Assembly (NCBI GenBank): GCA_947179485.1
Contig: OX359248.1
Coordinates: 57,608,386 to 57,672,385 of the forward strand
Direction: 5' to 3'
DNA length: 64,000 nt
From: Allacma fusca
Taxonomy: Eukaryota; Arthropoda; Collembola; Symphypleona; Sminthuridae
The notes beneath the pieces are model-generated. The model was not told the origin of the DNA. It worked only from the letters and a program-made list of their open reading frames with translations, and did not search any database. Below are positions 63,701-64,000 of this stretch, piece after piece (the stretch's first letter is position 1; the number at the start of each line of letters is the position of its first letter). Both the position numbers and the translations under genes were made by a program.

Positions 63701-64000
63701 AGCTCATCCGAATCTCTTTAAACTTTGATATTACACTCAGGCAGTCTTCCAAAGCTCAATTCTCAAATTTGAGATGAATCTAAAAACTTTAAACAGCGAT
63801 GAACACGAAGTGGCGTTTAGGACACTTTTTTTGGTGTTTGCCGAACTCTTCCGAATCTCCTTAAACTTTGGTAATACACTCGGGCAGTCTGCCAAAGCTC
63901 AATTCTCAAATTTTAGATGAATTGATAATTTTTGGAAAAAGCAATGAAAATGACGTGACGCTCAGGTCACTTTTTAAGGTGTTTACCGAACTCGACCGAA

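Larger units (their letters stand above)
19180..64000. repeat. Composite higher-order satellite array (LTR fragment + B monomers + A monomers)
   Basis: The array runs to the window end with no gene. A unit contains, in order, a ~235-bp copia LTR fragment, a block of ~105-bp B monomers (each with an AACGTTC core) and a block of ~145-bp A monomers (each with 'aaagctcaattct' and 'ggtgttt.ccgaactc'). Taking a fixed point in the LTR fragment, copies lie at 21245, 23961, 25667, 27950, 29656, 31296, 33000, 35032, 36737, 38666, 40598, 41806, 43302, 43932, 45140, 47071, 48569, 50065, 51559, 53488, 55417, 56911, 58840, 61052 and 63126. Spacings range from 630 to 2716 bp. Short open frames of 60-130 codons recur on both strands only because the units are near-identical. 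Confidence 0.97.
36618..64000. repeat. Right part of array: homogeneous short-B units
   Basis: All 17 LTR fragments here are followed by only three B cores; two B monomers (~209 bp) are missing relative to the left part. Unit lengths fall into a few classes, about 1208, 1496 and 1930 bp, with single units of 630, 2212 and 2074 bp. Neighbouring units are nearly identical, indicating recent homogenisation. Confidence 0.9.

Noticed and set aside
19180-64000. CRISPR array or other prokaryotic defence locus
   Set aside because: Repeats are contiguous 105-145-bp monomers without unique spacers, and the setting is eukaryotic.

Overview
The window is eukaryotic and looks like an arthropod assembly scaffold. 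The mitochondrial part uses the invertebrate mitochondrial code (TGA as Trp, ATA as Met, AGA as Ser). It also carries tRNA-Leu(UUR) between cox1 and cox2, a pancrustacean (insect or crustacean) trait. The tRNA rearrangements listed below make a crustacean my best guess, but I cannot name the family. No ordinary nuclear gene is visible.

Layout. (1) 1-7790: sixteen head-to-tail copies of an AT-rich 487-bp satellite, mostly organised as a 974-bp dimer, with several dimers recently duplicated in tandem. (2) 7791-17673: about 9.9 kb of mitochondrial DNA, from the middle of nad2 to the first 99 codons of cob. In order: nad2(partial), -Y, W, -C, cox1, L2, cox2, K, atp8, atp6, cox3, G, nad3, A, R, N, S1, E, -F, -nad5, -H, -nad4, -nad4L, -P, T, nad6, cob(partial). 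Eight plus-strand genes or gene parts read cleanly through what is present. nad5, nad4 and nad4L together carry five single-base frameshifts, all in homopolymer runs. trnY lies before trnW, trnP and trnT are swapped, and trnD is absent from its usual place after trnK. (3) 17674-17873: exactly 200 N, a scaffold gap. (4) 17874-19179: the 5' end of a minus-strand Ty1/copia retrotransposon (470-bp LTR, primer-binding site, leader, gag N-terminus), cut by the gap and inserted into the satellite to its right. (5) 19180-64000: a composite higher-order satellite. Each unit has a ~235-bp fragment of a diverged copia LTR, then a block of ~105-bp B monomers, then a block of ~145-bp A monomers. Twenty-five LTR fragments are visible. 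Unit lengths differ by whole numbers of monomers.

How it fits together. The two contigs meeting at the gap (satellite plus mitochondrial, and copia plus composite satellite) have no sequence evidence of adjacency. The mitochondrial block is either a recent large nuclear insertion in the 487-bp satellite or a chimeric contig. Intact reading frames and homopolymer-only indels favour little-decayed mitochondrial sequence with consensus errors, but do not settle it. The strongest biological signal is the composite satellite: it has absorbed a truncated LTR related to the copia element that also inserted into it, and amplified it with its own monomers. Coordinates, codon reading and alignments were done by eye.
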